A stretch of DNA of 64,000 nt from Leptolyngbya sp. PCC 7375 (GCF_000316115.1 NZ_JH993797.1:2528486-2592485); one strand, 5' to 3'. Shown: positions 8,874 to 17,935, counted from the first letter of the stretch. Notes: generated by a model not told the origin, from the sequence alone. Made by a program: numbers and translations.

Positions 8874-9563
8874 ATGAAATCGAGTTCTGTTAAATCCATT
8901 CCTCTCAAGGGGTTTACCCAGACTCTTATGGGTCGCTTTAAAAAACTCATGCAATCCCGACGCCGACGCGCTGCTTACACCAGGGTTTTACTCTTGGGGG
9001 TTCTGTCTTTATGGATGATTATCGGTCTGGTCTTGCCGGCCCAACGCAAAACCGCCAAAGCTGCCGAAGTAGAACTCGCCAGAGCTTCAAATCCTTGGAG
9101 TTTTGCTTCATTTCCAGTGGAGAATTTTCAGGCCTACACCTCTCCCTTTGGTTATCGCCAATCCCCCTATGGAGGCGAACAATTCCACTATGGGTTAGAC
9201 ATCGCTGCTCCGCTGGGCAGCTATATCCGCAACTGGTGGGAAGGCCATGTGGTGGAAATCTCAGACGATAGCGCCTGCGGCACCTCCGTGGTCATTGAAT
9301 CAGGAGAGTGGCTGCACATTTATTGCCATATGCAAGGCTATGTCTCCTATGAAGAAGGGAGACGGGTTATGGTGGATCCCGATGGCAATATTCGTATCCG
9401 AGAAGGGGCCAATATTGGCACTGGCCAGCCCATTGGTCGTGTCGGTATGACAGGACGCACCACCGGCCCTCACTTACACTGGGGCTTAAAGTTTGAAAAT
9501 AGCTGGGTAGATCCAGCGATGGTTTTACGAGCAATGTATGACGATCAGCAGGCCATTCGATAG
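8874..9563 (+). CDS. M23-family metallopeptidase, membrane anchored
   Basis: A 229-residue protein with a basic N-terminus, one hydrophobic segment (about residues 40-58) that acts as signal or anchor, and a LytM/M23 domain from about residue 85. Zinc ligands are visible as FHYGLD (His and Asp) and the HLHW motif in TGPHLHWGL. M23 enzymes cleave peptidoglycan cross-links, so the protein probably acts in the periplasm in cell-wall remodelling or division. No LysM repeat is seen, unlike many cyanobacterial homologues. Nothing adjoining suggests an operon. Confidence 0.88.
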   Translation: MKSSSVKSIPLKGFTQTLMGRFKKLMQSRRRRAAYTRVLLLGVLSLWMIIGLVLPAQRKTAKAAEVELARASNPWSFASFPVENFQAYTSPFGYRQSPYGGEQFHYGLDIAAPLGSYIRNWWEGHVVEISDDSACGTSVVIESGEWLHIYCHMQGYVSYEEGRRVMVDPDGNIRIREGANIGTGQPIGRVGMTGRTTGPHLHWGLKFENSWVDPAMVLRAMYDDQQAIR

Positions 9564-9787
9564 GTTTGAATGCATTGCCATGGGCGGATACAAGCACCGA
9601 GCGGACGGTTGACGTTCTCTACAAGTTCCGACTCTCACCGGGCTTCATGATTTGCACTCTTGAGTCTTTATGATCTGTAGCACAATCTATCAACCAGCCG
9701 AGATGCTATCGTCTAGCTAATGCCATCATTGCGAGTGGCTGGGTACATTACAGCTGTACCCCTGTTCGACAACCACCCACTTAAACT

Positions 9788-10078
9788 ATGACTGCTCCAA
9801 TGTCTGAAGCTGAAAACACTCGCGCTGTTCTTCGTTCTCAAGAGCCCAATTCACAATATGAACTGCCTTGGAATCGTGAAGGTGAGTTCGAAATCGAGGC
9901 ACTCATCGTCAGTCAGAGTAAAGATGACTTGCTGGTTAAAGTTAAAACTGACCGCGGTGAAAATCATCTCACCATCTCAGGTTTTCTTCCCGGTAGAGTA
10001 GCCGGTCAGCGCTGGCGCTTAGAGTGTCTACGCTCTTCCGGTCGGATTGAATTGCTGGACGGCGCGCCACTCGAATAG
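9788..10078 (+). CDS. Conserved hypothetical protein, 96 residues
   Basis: A small soluble protein without signal peptide or membrane segment. After a variable N-terminus, residues 30-96 have alternating hydrophobic and charged stretches (EIEALIVSQSKDDLLVKVKT, LTISGFLPGRVAGQRWRLEC) that suggest a small beta-barrel. ATG codons at 9788 and 9800 are both possible starts. It is followed by a good terminator, so it is probably transcribed alone. I do not recognise a function. Confidence 0.7.
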   Translation: MTAPMSEAENTRAVLRSQEPNSQYELPWNREGEFEIEALIVSQSKDDLLVKVKTDRGENHLTISGFLPGRVAGQRWRLECLRSSGRIELLDGAPLE

Positions 10079-10128
10079 ACCTCCGCACTGTTGCTCAAGA
10101 CTTGAGACCGCAGTTAGGTTTAGTTAAC

Positions 10129-10157
10129 GTACCCTTGGATTCTACAAGGGTACTTTC
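10129..10157 (+). terminator. Probable terminator after the 96-residue protein gene
   Basis: A perfect 9-bp stem GTACCCTTG (10129-10137) / CAAGGGTAC (10145-10153) with a 7-nt loop is followed by a short T-rich run. It lies about 50 bases after the upstream stop codon. Confidence 0.75.
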
Positions 10158-10171
10158 TAGGGTGAATTTGA

Positions 10172-10200
10172 GGCGCTGATAGGGCTACAGCGCCTTTATT
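10172..10200. terminator. Second hairpin at the convergent junction with ftsH
   Basis: Stem GGCGCTG (10172-10178) / CAGCGCC (10188-10194) with a 9-nt loop, followed on the plus strand by TTTATTT. It lies directly beyond the ftsH stop codon. The T-run is on the plus strand, so it is more likely a back-up terminator for the plus-strand gene than for ftsH. Confidence 0.5.
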
Positions 10201-10207
10201 TCCTCGC

Positions 10208-12124
10208 TTATTGATTAGGGGTCGGCAGGTCTACGTATTCACTCACAATGCCGCGAAACTCTTCACCATCGATCGTCTCTTTTTCAACCAACCGATCGAC
10301 TAAGCGATCTAGTAGTGAGCGATTGGTCTTCAGTATTGAGCGCGCTTTAATGTAAGCCGTCATGGCAATTTCCCGCACACGTTGGTCAATTTTGGCAGCC
10401 ATTTCCTCTGAGTATTCCGAGCGCTGCATCAGGTCGCTACGCCCCAAGAACACGGCACTGCTGGGAGATTCCATGGCAAATGACCCCAGCTCTGACATAC
10501 CGAAACGCGTAATCATCTGACGGGCGATATTGGTCACCTGCTGAATATCGTTAGCAGCCCCCTGGGTCACCTCATCAGATCCAAAAACAATCTCTTCAGC
10601 CGCACGCCCTCCGAGGGCCATAGTGATGCGGTCAATCAATTCCGCATAGGAAATCAAGCCATCATCCACCCGATCTTCCTTAGGCAGATAGCTGGCAAAA
10701 CCACCCACACCGCCAGATCGAGGAATGATTGTCACCTTTGCGAGGGGATCGGAATGCTTCAACATGGTGCTGACCAACGCATGCCCGACTTCGTGATAGG
10801 CTATCAACCGCTTCTTTTTACTATCGAGTAGCGGTGTCAGGGTGAGTCCAATGGTCAGTCGGTCGATGGCGTCATCAATTTCTGCCATGGTAACGGCATC
10901 TTTGCGACGGCGGGCTGTCAGAATAGCGGCTTCATTCAGCAAATTAGCCAGCTGAGCACCGGAAAAACCAGGGGTGCGACGTGCGATCGCATCCAGGTTT
11001 ACATCATCCGCAATCTTTTTATCCCGCGCATGCACATCTAAAATGCCCAAACGCCCTTTATAGCCAGGCAAATCAACGGTAATTTGACGATCAAATCGAC
11101 CGGGACGCAACAATGCAGCATCCAGAACATCGGGACGATTTGTGGCAGCAATCACAATGATGCCGCTGTTACCTTCAAAACCATCCATCTCCGTCAGTAG
11201 CTGGTTTAGGGTTTGTTCACGTTCATCATTACCACCACCAATACCGGCTCCACGCTGACGACCAACGGCATCGATTTCATCAATAAAGACGATGCAAGGG
11301 GAGTTTTCCTTGGCCTTCTTAAACAGGTCACGGACACGGGAAGCCCCCACCCCCACAAACATTTCCACAAATTCAGAGCCTGAGATACTAAAGAACGGCA
11401 CACCGGCCTCACCAGCAATTGCTTTAGCTAAGAGGGTTTTACCGGTACCAGGCTGGCCCACCAGCAACACACCTTTTGGAATACGGGCTCCAATGGCCGT
11501 AAACTTCTCAGGATTTTTGAGGAAGATTACCACTTCCTGTAGCTCTTCCTTCGCTTCCTCAATCCCGGCCACATCATCAAACATGACCCCGGTCTTAGCT
11601 TCCATTTGAAACCGGGCACGGGAGCGGCCAAAATTCATGGCACCGCTAGCCGAATTAGCAGACCGCCGCAGGATCATTAACAGCGCAAACACCACAATCA
11701 GGGCTAACAAGGCATTCACGGCTAACCCCGTCAGCGCACTATTATCTGAGCGTTCTAGAACTTCATATTCAACGTCACTGCTGCGCAGCTTTTGTAGCAG
11801 ACGTTGGTTATAAACATCATTGGCAAACAGGGTCACCTGATGTAGCGGCGCATTATCGTCATCGCCTTTAATGCGCACATTGGCTACACCCCGCAGGTTA
11901 TCCAGCTCAACCCGCTGCACATCACCCTGATCCAGTTTCTCTAACAGCTGGCCATAGGTAATTTTAGTTTCTTCATCCCCTTCTGCCTGGGCAAGGACTG
12001 GCTGAGTTGCCACCATGGGGGCTGCAATCAGAGTTTGCAACACAAACCATCCAGTGGCCAAAGTCCGAGCAGCCCGACGGCTAAGGGCAGATTTATGGGA
12101 CGAGGGGGGGGTGGGCTTATTCAT
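10208..12124 (-). CDS. ftsH: ATP-dependent zinc metalloprotease FtsH
   Basis: FtsH is a membrane-bound hexameric AAA+ protease that degrades damaged membrane proteins, including photosystem II D1 in cyanobacteria. Two hydrophobic segments flank a short periplasmic domain: residues about 25-45, ending in a signal-like QPVLAQA, and about 130-150. The AAA module has Walker A GQPGTGKT (usually GPPGTGKT), Walker B VFIDEIDAVGRQRG and the second region of homology AATNRPDVLD. The protease site is HEVGH. The N-terminus most resembles the cyanobacterial FtsH4-type paralogue; this sub-assignment is tentative. The frame extends 18 codons upstream, but the ATG at 12124 gives a usual length. Confidence 0.95.
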   Translation of the reverse strand: MNKPTPPSSHKSALSRRAARTLATGWFVLQTLIAAPMVATQPVLAQAEGDEETKITYGQLLEKLDQGDVQRVELDNLRGVANVRIKGDDDNAPLHQVTLFANDVYNQRLLQKLRSSDVEYEVLERSDNSALTGLAVNALLALIVVFALLMILRRSANSASGAMNFGRSRARFQMEAKTGVMFDDVAGIEEAKEELQEVVIFLKNPEKFTAIGARIPKGVLLVGQPGTGKTLLAKAIAGEAGVPFFSISGSEFVEMFVGVGASRVRDLFKKAKENSPCIVFIDEIDAVGRQRGAGIGGGNDEREQTLNQLLTEMDGFEGNSGIIVIAATNRPDVLDAALLRPGRFDRQITVDLPGYKGRLGILDVHARDKKIADDVNLDAIARRTPGFSGAQLANLLNEAAILTARRRKDAVTMAEIDDAIDRLTIGLTLTPLLDSKKKRLIAYHEVGHALVSTMLKHSDPLAKVTIIPRSGGVGGFASYLPKEDRVDDGLISYAELIDRITMALGGRAAEEIVFGSDEVTQGAANDIQQVTNIARQMITRFGMSELGSFAMESPSSAVFLGRSDLMQRSEYSEEMAAKIDQRVREIAMTAYIKARSILKTNRSLLDRLVDRLVEKETIDGEEFRGIVSEYVDLPTPNQ

Positions 12125-12252
12125 AGAAGAGAACGTAGAACTAAAAATACAGCTAGTAAGCCAGTGGGTCTTTGTCAAATCAATATCCTCAGTTTAGCGT
12201 TCTAATCTGCTAACCAGGGGGCGATGATAGACATCCCTGAACCAATAGGAAT

Positions 12253-13368
12253 TTATCGGGCGATCGCAACAATGCCATTCTGCCCACCAAACCCAAAACT
12301 ACTACACAACACATGCTTCACGGTTTTAGCGTCAGGGGAAGCAACTCGCACAAAATTCAGATCAAACTCAGGCTTACTGAGACCAACACAGGGGGGTAAA
12401 CACTGCTGTTGCAGGCTTAACACACTAAACACAACGCCCATCAACCCAGCGGCACCCAGGGTATGGCCCGTGGCTCCTTTGGTGGAACTGACGGCAGCCT
12501 CAGGAAACAGCTGCTGAATCATGTATGCCTCGTTGGCATCATTGAGGCGAGTACCCGTGCCATGGGTATGGATGTAGTCAATGTCATCTGGATGTAAACC
12601 ACTACGCTGTAAACATTGGTGGGCCACAGATAACGTTCCATCTGGACGGGAAGAACTAATGTGGTACGCGTCATTACTCAGGCCAAAACCCAATAGCTGG
12701 CCGTAGTAATTAGATGGGCGTGTGCTTGTCCCCCTAATTTCTAAAACTACAGCCGCTGCGCCTTCTCCCAGGACTAATCCACTGCGATCGCAATCAAAGG
12801 GATAGCAGCCATCCTTCGCCATAGCCCCCATCCGTCGAAACCCCGCCAGCGTTAAGGGCGTAATCGGCGCATCCACAGCCACCACCACCACTCGCTCACA
12901 TTGCCCGGCCTGGAGCAACATATAGCCCTGGAACAGAGCCCACAAACCTGTGGCGCAGGCCGCCATCGGTGCCAGCACAGGCCCTTGGCTACCCACTGCT
13001 TGAGCGATCTGATGCGACAAACCGCAGGGCAATGCAGCAAGCCAATGATGCATTGCCATATCACCCCGTGCCATGGCCTCCCAACGGTTTAAATAACTAC
13101 GGCTAGAACCCACCACCACCCCACAATCCACCAGTGACGATGATGGGAGACCGGCATCCGCCATGGCGGCTTTGACAGCGGTAATCGCAATATCTTCTGG
13201 GTCAGAAGGCAATTTGCCTGCCATCCCCAAGGGCATGACAGGCAATGAGAGAAAAGGCTGGCGTAGTGCGATCGCACTTTTACCCGCTAGTAAGTTGGCC
13301 CAGGTTGTCTTGGTTGTTTTCCCCAAGGCTGTCCATAAACCAATGCCGGTAATATCGACATCAACCAT
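12253..13368 (-). CDS. Beta-ketoacyl-ACP synthase family protein
   Basis: A 371-residue thiolase-fold condensing enzyme, shorter than FabF (about 415). The Cys-His-His triad is complete: cysteine in MAACATGLWA (Cys138), His269 in IHTHGTGTRLND and His302 in KGATGHTLGAAG. These enzymes extend acyl-ACP chains by decarboxylative condensation. The shorter length suggests a specialised paralogue rather than the main FabF/KAS II; no other lipid or polyketide gene is near. An ATG at 13368 follows an in-frame TTG and is preferred. It is one of four consecutive minus-strand genes, 29 bp downstream of the cyclophilin gene. Confidence 0.88.
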   Translation of the reverse strand: MVDVDITGIGLWTALGKTTKTTWANLLAGKSAIALRQPFLSLPVMPLGMAGKLPSDPEDIAITAVKAAMADAGLPSSSLVDCGVVVGSSRSYLNRWEAMARGDMAMHHWLAALPCGLSHQIAQAVGSQGPVLAPMAACATGLWALFQGYMLLQAGQCERVVVVAVDAPITPLTLAGFRRMGAMAKDGCYPFDCDRSGLVLGEGAAAVVLEIRGTSTRPSNYYGQLLGFGLSNDAYHISSSRPDGTLSVAHQCLQRSGLHPDDIDYIHTHGTGTRLNDANEAYMIQQLFPEAAVSSTKGATGHTLGAAGLMGVVFSVLSLQQQCLPPCVGLSKPEFDLNFVRVASPDAKTVKHVLCSSFGFGGQNGIVAIAR

Positions 13369-13397
13369 CAAGCAAACTTACCAAGACGTTCCCTACA

Positions 13398-14153
13398 CTA
13401 TTCAGTCACCAAGTTGTCCAAGCCCTCAAGCACCGTGGCCGATTCAACCACATCTCCCTGTTGAATAGCATCCACAGTATCCAGACCTTCAGTGACATAC
13501 CCAAAGACAGCATAGCTACCGTCTAAGAAAGGCAAATCTGCCAGTGCAAAGTAAAACTGGGAAGAGGCCGAATCAGGAAATTGTGAACGTGCCATAGCCA
13601 CTGCACCGTGGGTATGCTGCAAAGCAGGCTGAGAACTTTCACGCGCCGTTTCAAAGGTTTGACCATAGATAGGTTGCTCTGAGCCTGCAGGGGTTATCTC
13701 CAAAGGAATCAGGCGTTTTTCCTGGGTATCAGGATCAACAAACCCCCCCGTACCAAGTTGCTGCACAGGCACATTAGGATCCTTGCTCTGTGGATCTCCC
13801 CCCTGCACCACAAACGGTTGAGGCTCACGCACGACTCGATGGAAGACAGTGCTGTCATAGACACCGCGTTCAACTAAGTCAACAAAGTTACCAGCTGTAA
13901 TGGGAGCTTGAGTACCATCAACCTCAACCAGAATTCGCTCCCCATTCACCATCAACTCAACAGTGGCCTTACCCTCTAGACGAGCCAGACCCTCAGGTAT
14001 AGAAGGAGTAACAGCCAACTCCGTTGACTCAGAAGGTTCAGCTAGCGAAGTGGTGCTCGACTCAGATGGGTCAGTGGCCCCAGCCGTACAGCTCACCATA
14101 AACAAAGCCACTACCAAACCAATGGCCCATTGCATCCGGAAACCGAAAACCAT
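13398..14153 (-). CDS. Cyclophilin-type peptidyl-prolyl isomerase, probable lipoprotein
   Basis: A 251-residue protein with a signal sequence ending in a lipobox-like FMVSC (Cys22), followed by a Ser/Thr/Glu-rich linker to about residue 55. The cyclophilin domain comes next, with TAGNFVDLVERGVYDSTVFH, FVVQGGDP, and ARSQFPDSASSQFYFALAD. It catalyses proline isomerisation in exported proteins, probably tethered to a membrane facing the periplasm or thylakoid lumen. AAGGA lies 7 bases before the ATG. It lies between ycf4 and the ketoacyl synthase on the same strand. Confidence 0.9.
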   Translation of the reverse strand: MVFGFRMQWAIGLVVALFMVSCTAGATDPSESSTTSLAEPSESTELAVTPSIPEGLARLEGKATVELMVNGERILVEVDGTQAPITAGNFVDLVERGVYDSTVFHRVVREPQPFVVQGGDPQSKDPNVPVQQLGTGGFVDPDTQEKRLIPLEITPAGSEQPIYGQTFETARESSQPALQHTHGAVAMARSQFPDSASSQFYFALADLPFLDGSYAVFGYVTEGLDTVDAIQQGDVVESATVLEGLDNLVTE

Positions 14154-14245
14154 GATTAATTCCTTTGTTGACTAAGGGCACCATATCTTGTCACAGGAAA
14201 ACACCCTTTTCAATAGGGAGCCTCCTGGACATTCGGCACTATTTA

Positions 14246-14827
14246 TTACAGACCTTCTAGGGGAACCTGCAGAAAGCGAGCCAACTCAGCACCCTGATTT
14301 TCCAAAGCTGCCAGCGACATCGGTTGACCAACACGGGTCAACGGAATATCTCCTTTACCTTTAACCTTCAGATAAAGCGCACGCTTAGGACTCAATCCTT
14401 CTCGAATATCAACACGAATCGCCGTGACAGACGCCAAAGGATATTTGAAGTCAATCTTGCGGTTCTTACCCGGAAAACCCCAGCGAAAAATCTGCACTTC
14501 CTCGATCTTCTTATCAAAGAGGTTATAGCCACCTCCAACATTCCAAGCACAGATTAACCAAAGGTAAAGCGATAGCAGCAAAGCCGCTGTGCCATAGAAA
14601 CACATCACCACCCCTTGTGGGATAAAGATAAGCTGTGTGGGATCTGCAAAAGGCAAAAGGTTAATCCCCATGTAGCTAGAAATGCCTGCCAGCAAAAATC
14701 CCGTTCCCCCAATGGTCGTTACCACGGCCCACCAATAGTTGCTCCAACGACGAGCTCCTAAAATTTCACGACGCAGGACACTATCCTTATTGGTTGTGTC
14801 AGAAACAGTTGCTTTAGAAACAGCCAT
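14246..14827 (-). CDS. ycf4: Photosystem I assembly protein Ycf4
   Basis: A 193-residue thylakoid membrane protein needed for, or assisting, photosystem I assembly. Two transmembrane helices fall at about residues 30-52 and 68-92, with the family motif ARRWSNYWWA before the first and a C-terminal soluble domain containing WNVGGGYNLFDK, FRWGFPGKNR and YLKVKGKGDIPLTRVGQP. Length and motifs fit the family throughout. It heads a minus-strand run with the cyclophilin gene 92 bp downstream. Confidence 0.95.
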   Translation of the reverse strand: MAVSKATVSDTTNKDSVLRREILGARRWSNYWWAVVTTIGGTGFLLAGISSYMGINLLPFADPTQLIFIPQGVVMCFYGTAALLLSLYLWLICAWNVGGGYNLFDKKIEEVQIFRWGFPGKNRKIDFKYPLASVTAIRVDIREGLSPKRALYLKVKGKGDIPLTRVGQPMSLAALENQGAELARFLQVPLEGL

Positions 14828-15334
14828 GTTGATTTAGAAAGAGTATTGAAATGAGGTTGGCGGACTGACCTGTAGTCAGCATTGCCAAAGCATCGCTTTA
14901 AACTAGAAAACTATTAACCAGGCAATGATTAAGCCTATATCAGTTTAAAGTCTAAGGCTAACAAACGGTATAAATCCCACACCCAAAATCATCAGGAACA
15001 ATTATCTGACTGGTACGGAGTCACTGTTAACAGCACTCTCAATAAATGCTGACTGAGCAAATGAGATAAAACCACCACAGATTTGCTGTTTTTGAGCTAA
15101 CTGAGTCCCTATCAGGTCATCAATTATTTCAAGCAAACAACCTTTTTAATTAACTTAGCGATTTCATAAGCACAGCCCCTACTTCAGCCTTCCAAAAGAA
15201 TACAGATTCTGATAGGATCAACCTTAACTTTTGCAACGTTTACAACCCACTAGTGATACCCAAATGAGTCAGGGTTCATAGACTCGTTGATTGGTTTTAG
15301 ATCAATTTGTCAACTATTTTCAGAAGAGGATTCC
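14828..15334. other. Divergent regulatory region between ycf4 and prk
   Basis: An AT-rich spacer of about 500 bp that should hold the ycf4 promoter (minus) and the prk promoter (plus). It includes CTGTTAACAG, a 10-bp palindrome near 15024, and several direct ATCA/TTAA-rich stretches. AGAAGAGGA at about 15321-15329 is the ribosome binding site of prk. No gene is visible, and I cannot assign a specific regulator site such as CmpR/NdhR by eye. Confidence 0.5.
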
Positions 15335-16345
15335 ATGACCAGTCAGCCCGACCGCGTGGTTTTAATCGGTGTTGCCGGTGATTCAGGATGTGGAAAGTCT
15401 ACATTTTTGAAGCGCCTCAGCGATCTGTTCGGTGAAGAATTTATGACCGTCATCTGTTTGGATGACTACCATAGTCTGGATCGTCAGCAACGCAAGCAAG
15501 CTGGGGTGACGGCCCTCAACCCAAAAGCAAATAATTTCGATCTGATGTACGAGCAAATTAAGGCTCTTAAGTCAGGACAATCTATCGATAAGCCAATTTA
15601 CAACCACGAAACTGGTTTAATTGATCCGCCTGAACGTATTGATCCAAATCATGTTGTCGTTATTGAAGGTCTGCACCCCCTTTACGATGGGCGAGTTCGT
15701 GATCTGCTAGATTTCAGCGTTTATCTTGACATTAGCGACGAAGTTAAAATTGCCTGGAAAATCCAGCGTGATATGGCTGAGCGGGGCCACACCTATGAGG
15801 ATGTTCTAGCCTCTATTCAAGCTCGTAAGCCTGACTTTGAAGCCTATATCGACGTTCAGAAGCAATACGCCGATGTCGTTCTACAGGTTCTACCCACGAA
15901 CCTGATTAAGGAGGACAAAGAGCGCAAGATTTTACGGGTACAAATGATTCAGAAGGAAGGCATTGAAGGCTTTGAGCCCGCCTACCTATTTGATGAAGGT
16001 TCTACCATTAACTGGGTGCCCTGTGGTCGCAAACTGACTTGCTCCTATCCTGGTATTCGTATGACCTATGGTCCTGATACCTATATGGGCAATGAGGTGT
16101 CAGTTCTAGAAATTGATGGCCAGTTTGAGAAGCTGGAGGAGCTAATCTATGTTGAAGAGCACCTCAGTAATATCTCCACCCGTAGCTACGGTGAAATGAC
16201 TGAGCTGTTGTTAAAGCATCGGGAATACCCTGGCTCTAACAACGGTACCGGCCTCTTCCAAGTGCTGGTCGGATTGAAAATGCGCGCTACTTACGAACGC
16301 CTAACGAATACGCGAGCTGGTGTTAGTGCCGCCGTCGTCGCTTAA
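15335..16345 (+). CDS. prk: Phosphoribulokinase
   Basis: Phosphorylates ribulose-5-phosphate to ribulose-1,5-bisphosphate in the Calvin cycle, and in cyanobacteria is reversibly locked into the PRK-CP12-GAPDH complex. The P-loop GVAGDSGCGKSTF is close to the N-terminus, followed by the redox-relevant second cysteine region TVICLDDYHSLDR. The motif VVVIEGLHPLYD and the C-terminal segment GPDTYMGNEVSVLEIDG are typical. At 336 residues it matches cyanobacterial enzymes. The frame is open 16 codons further upstream, but the ATG at 15335 has AGAAGAGGA in front and the canonical N-terminus. Confidence 0.97.
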   Translation: MTSQPDRVVLIGVAGDSGCGKSTFLKRLSDLFGEEFMTVICLDDYHSLDRQQRKQAGVTALNPKANNFDLMYEQIKALKSGQSIDKPIYNHETGLIDPPERIDPNHVVVIEGLHPLYDGRVRDLLDFSVYLDISDEVKIAWKIQRDMAERGHTYEDVLASIQARKPDFEAYIDVQKQYADVVLQVLPTNLIKEDKERKILRVQMIQKEGIEGFEPAYLFDEGSTINWVPCGRKLTCSYPGIRMTYGPDTYMGNEVSVLEIDGQFEKLEELIYVEEHLSNISTRSYGEMTELLLKHREYPGSNNGTGLFQVLVGLKMRATYERLTNTRAGVSAAVVA

Positions 16346-16419
16346 GACGCTTGCCTTAAGCTTAAGACGCTTACTTAAGCTTATAAGACGCTTGCCTTAA
16401 GCTTAAGACGCTTACTTAA
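16344..16419. repeat. Tandem 41-bp repeat at the 3' end of prk
   Basis: Two copies of a 41-bp unit start at 16344 and 16385 (the second is about 35 bp long). Each unit is itself built of two related halves beginning AAGACGCTTGCCTTAAGCTT and AAGACGCTTACTTAAGC. The palindromes AAGCTT and CTTAAG recur, so the RNA could fold into alternative hairpins. The first copy overlaps the prk stop codon. Confidence 0.9.
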
Positions 16420-16442
16420 TCAGTCAAAGTACTATCAGTTCG

Positions 16443-16478
16443 ATGCCATTTTGCTGGTTCAGCAAAATGGCATTTTTC
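16443..16478 (+). terminator. Strong intrinsic terminator of prk
   Basis: A perfect 14-bp stem ATGCCATTTTGCTG (16443-16456) / CAGCAAAATGGCAT (16460-16473) with a 3-nt loop runs directly into five T residues. It is the clearest intrinsic terminator in the window. Confidence 0.92.
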
Positions 16479-16800
16479 TGGCTATGGGCAGGATTTTTCT
16501 AAAACGGGATACTGAACGACTACAGGATAAGGACTGTCATATTCCAGTATTCCGCCGGGAATGCTATATTGGCTGCTGTGCCTTCATGAATATTGGATGA
16601 GCAGTAACGTCTTGCTGTTGTTGGGTTAATTCAACCTCTTATGAAGACAGCGGAATTCATCTACAGACATGGTGTTCCCATCGAATCAAGCTGAAGAGCA
16701 TGGGAGAATCCTGAAGGCCCCAAATACTGGCGGAATAATATAGTAAAGAAATTATTGACGGCCTGATTTTTTCTCGAAGATTTATCATTTCACGGTTAGC
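16479..16800. other. Intergenic region upstream of the FHA gene
   Basis: No supported gene. Only very short open frames without ribosome binding sites occur. It presumably holds the promoter of the FHA protein gene. No repeat was noticed apart from a weak GGTTAA-TTCAACC inverted pair near 16625. Confidence 0.5.
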
Positions 16801-17238
16801 ATGGCTTCAGGTTCTCATCTCAGCAGTATTCTTATAGTCGAAGATAGTCAAGGTCGACGGGAGATTGTCCTAGATAGCTCCGTCTATTCTGTTGGTCGCG
16901 ATGCAAAATGTGATATTCGCTTAGCTTCACAGTTTGTTTCTCGGCACCACGCCACACTAGTGCAGCTTCCTAGGGACGACGAGACCTACTACTATCGGAT
17001 TGTGGATGGAAACCTGAAAGGTAAGCCTAGTGCCAATGGCATGCTCATCAACGGGCGTAAGCTACAGGCCCATGATCTAAAAAATGAAGACGAGATTGTC
17101 TTTGGGCCACAGGCACGGGCCATTTACTATCAGTTGAAACGGGATACCACATCAACTGTTCCCCCCGACGAATTCGATATCACGTTGATCAGCCCTAACA
17201 TGATTGACGAAGAAGAGGAAAGTGAATTGAACGGGTAG
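16801..17238 (+). CDS. FHA-domain protein
   Basis: A 145-residue protein made of one forkhead-associated domain, which binds phosphothreonine peptides. The signature residues are in YSVGRDAKCDIRLAS (Gly-Arg), FVSRHHATL (Ser-Arg-His-His) and SANGMLINGRKL (Asn-Gly). A short acidic tail (DEEEESELNG) follows. It probably reads Ser/Thr kinase signalling in the cytoplasm; no kinase gene is nearby. It is transcribed alone, with a terminator after it. Confidence 0.9.
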   Translation: MASGSHLSSILIVEDSQGRREIVLDSSVYSVGRDAKCDIRLASQFVSRHHATLVQLPRDDETYYYRIVDGNLKGKPSANGMLINGRKLQAHDLKNEDEIVFGPQARAIYYQLKRDTTSTVPPDEFDITLISPNMIDEEEESELNG

Positions 17239-17278
17239 TTTAAGTACTTTCTGACCGTGTCCCATTGCGCAAAACTCA

Positions 17279-17318
17279 AAAGGGGCCTATGGACGTTTTG
17301 CAGGCCCCTTTGTATTAA
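17279..17318 (+). terminator. Probable terminator of the FHA gene
   Basis: Stem AAAGGGGCCT (17279-17288) / AGGCCCCTTT (17302-17311) with a 13-nt loop, followed by GTATT. It is about 40 bases after the stop codon. The A-rich 5' and T-rich 3' flanks also allow bidirectional action. Confidence 0.8.
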
Positions 17319-17338
17319 TGATTACTGGCTTGTTAATA

Positions 17339-17382
17339 AGCAGGTTAACCAGCTTTGCTTTCGAGAGCCTGGTTAACCTGCT
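17339..17382. repeat. Perfect 14-bp inverted repeat over a stop codon
   Basis: AGCAGGTTAACCAG (17339-17352) is the exact reverse complement of CTGGTTAACCTGCT (17369-17382), with a 16-nt loop. It covers the stop codon (17345-17347) and the last codons of the minus-strand gene. No T-run follows on the minus strand, so it is not a standard terminator. Confidence 0.9.
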
Positions 17383-17680
17383 GAAAAACCTTGTGGCAAT
17401 GGTTATTAACCTGTAACGGCAGCTCTTCATTCTTCACTACCAGATTCACAGTTGCAGCACTATGTTGGGTGACTAGCTCGGTTTCATCGGTGGAACCGAT
17501 CAAAACCTCAACCGTAGCTAGCTTGCTGAAGGAAACCAGACCAGGGCGTTCTTTAGCCATCATGTAGTCTCCATCCTGATAGACCAAATGAAGACCACAG
17601 GACTGTAGTACATCTGGTAGGGATTCACGCAAGTTATTTGCGGGTAGAACGCTTACAAAAATGTTGGTATACCGGGCCAT
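17345..17680 (-). CDS. Conserved hypothetical protein, 111 residues
   Basis: A small soluble protein, probably a compact alpha/beta domain: strand-like TNIFVSVLPANNL, LHLVYQDGDYMMAKE, VSFSKLATVEVLIG and VTQHSAATVNLVVKN, then a C-terminal helix. I recognise it only as a type found in cyanobacteria. No function can be stated. The last codons lie inside a perfect inverted repeat. It diverges from tmk, 255 bp apart. Confidence 0.7.
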   Translation of the reverse strand: MARYTNIFVSVLPANNLRESLPDVLQSCGLHLVYQDGDYMMAKERPGLVSFSKLATVEVLIGSTDETELVTQHSAATVNLVVKNEELPLQVNNHCHKVFQQVNQALESKAG

Positions 17681-17935
17681 AGAAAATTCTGGAGCTATTG
17701 CACAATTTCAGAATCTAAGGGTGTTTAAGATAGGGAGCAGTAAATTTAGACTAAACAATAAGTCACAAACTTGCAATTTTTTGTCCAGATATACTATGTC
17801 ACTAGATCTAGATATAAATCTGCATCTACCTTTACCCTTCTCGAAAACAGTAAGCTTTTCAGGATAAATGTAGGTTAAATTCCCAGAGCATCCCTGTTGG
17901 GTTAGTGTAATGATATTCTGCTGCTGAGGAAAAGG

